The notes under the pieces are model-generated. The model was given only the letters and a program-made list of their open reading frames with translations, did not search any database and had not been told where the DNA came from. A stretch of 5,020 nucleotides of DNA from Albidovulum sp. (lineage in GTDB: Bacteria; Pseudomonadota; Alphaproteobacteria; Rhodobacterales; Rhodobacteraceae), in assembly GCA_030837785.1 (NCBI GenBank), contig JAUQYA010000099.1, positions 1 to 5,020 on the forward strand. The letters run 5' to 3'. Position numbers and translations under genes: made by a program. Positions 4,861 to 5,020 of the stretch are shown here, in pieces; the stretch's first letter is position 1, and each line of letters opens with the position of its first letter.

Positions 4861-4862
4861 GG

Positions 4863-4878
4863 GGGGCGAAAGCGCCCC
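4863..4878 (+). other. Short GC hairpin in the sdhC leader
   Basis: GGGGCG (4863-4868) pairs with CGCCCC (4873-4878) across the loop AAAG. No T-run follows, so it is not a terminator. It could stabilise the 5' end of the sdh mRNA if transcription starts just upstream. Confidence 0.4.
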
Positions 4879-4884
4879 GCCCCC

Positions 4885-4906
4885 GGGCGACCGGCGGGCG
4901 ACCGGC
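4885..4906. repeat. Perfect 11-bp tandem repeat GGGCGACCGGC
   Basis: GGGCGACCGGC occurs twice without a gap (4885-4895 and 4896-4906), just before the sdhC ribosome binding site. It is probably a simple duplication in the leader; no function is evident. Confidence 0.7.
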
Positions 4907-4927
4907 GCGCGAACAAGGGGGACCGAA

Positions 4928-5020
4928 ATGGCCGATGTCAACCGGGGCAACCGCCCGCTGTCGCCTTTCATGATCGGGCCATACTACCGCCCGCAGATCA
5001 ACTCGATCACCTCGATCCTG
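4928..5020 (+). CDS. sdhC: Succinate dehydrogenase cytochrome b556 subunit, N-terminal fragment (cut by window edge)
   Basis: The last 31 codons of the window read MADVNRGNRPLSPFMIGPYY followed by RPQINSITSIL. RPLSP followed by YRPQ and SITSIL is the conserved N-terminus of SdhC, leading to the first membrane helix and the HR motif near the quinone site, which lie beyond the edge. SdhC anchors the SdhAB catalytic dimer in the inner membrane and helps bind haem b and ubiquinone, for oxidation of succinate to fumarate. AAGGGGG (4915-4921) lies six bases before the ATG. It is expected to be the first gene of an sdhCDAB operon with its own promoter in the preceding 199 bp, separate from the mcl2-nnrU-mch-DUF1194 group. 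Confidence 0.93.
   Translation, partial: MADVNRGNRPLSPFMIGPYYRPQINSITSIL

Larger units (their letters stand above)
4729..4927 (+). promoter_or_regulatory. Upstream regulatory region of the sdh operon
   Basis: This 199-bp region begins AT-rich (4741-4790), unlike the rest of the window, and ends as a GC-rich leader. It contains two GTGATCAC palindromes within a duplicated module (4746-4791) and two copies of TTGCGCTA (4788-4795 and 4849-4856). It also holds a possible promoter (4833-4860), a short hairpin (4863-4878) and an 11-bp tandem repeat (4885-4906). Such density of structured elements fits a tightly regulated TCA-cycle promoter. No terminator for the upstream DUF1194 gene is visible. 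Confidence 0.65.

Noticed and set aside
3907..4971. 354-codon minus-strand open frame across DUF1194 and the sdh upstream region
   Set aside because: It is antisense to a gene with a signal peptide and MIDAS motifs, and its translation is low-complexity Arg/His/Pro.

Overview
The window looks like chromosomal DNA of a photosynthetic-type alphaproteobacterium of the Rhodobacteraceae (Rhodobacter/Rhodovulum-like). I infer this from the very high GC content (by eye near 70 %), GC-rich third codon positions, and a gene set and order that I recognise from Rhodobacter sphaeroides. There, malate dehydrogenase, a (3S)-malyl-CoA thioesterase (mcl2), mesaconyl-CoA hydratase (mch) and the succinate dehydrogenase operon sit together. 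This assignment rests on remembered knowledge and protein motifs, not on a search.

Layout. On the minus strand at the left edge lies the first 26 codons of malate dehydrogenase (1-79). A divergent intergenic region (80-272) separates it from a plus-strand TauE/SafE-type membrane transporter (273-1019). That gene converges on a small minus-strand gene (1016-1252) encoding a secreted, pentapeptide-repeat protein, and both genes share the four bases CTAG as their stop codons. A second divergent intergenic region (1253-1468) carries a perfect 12-bp palindrome, a GC hairpin and a 6+6 inverted repeat against the next ribosome binding site. Then follow, all on plus and closely spaced, mcl2 (1469-2347), an NnrU-family membrane protein (2388-2945), mch (2976-4007) and a DUF1194 / von Willebrand A-type exported protein (4036-4728). 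A 199-bp regulatory region (4729-4927) containing duplicated GTGATCAC modules leads into the start of sdhC (4928 to the right edge).

How the genes work together. The window joins the last steps of acetyl-CoA assimilation by the ethylmalonyl-CoA pathway to the TCA cycle. Mch hydrates mesaconyl-CoA to beta-methylmalyl-CoA. A lyase encoded elsewhere (Mcl1) splits that into glyoxylate and propionyl-CoA and condenses glyoxylate with acetyl-CoA to (3S)-malyl-CoA. Mcl2 hydrolyses malyl-CoA to malate and CoA, and Mdh oxidises the malate. Propionyl-CoA returns as succinyl-CoA and succinate, which is the substrate of the Sdh complex. The NnrU-like, DUF1194, TauE and repeat-protein genes are passengers or partners of unknown role in this metabolic neighbourhood.

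I see no RNA genes, insertion sequences, CRISPR arrays or convincing Rho-independent terminators. I do not think the window holds an entirely new system. The points most worth a second look are the duplicated operator-like module upstream of sdhC, the repeat-bearing secreted protein, and the NnrU-like protein placed between two ethylmalonyl-CoA pathway enzymes.
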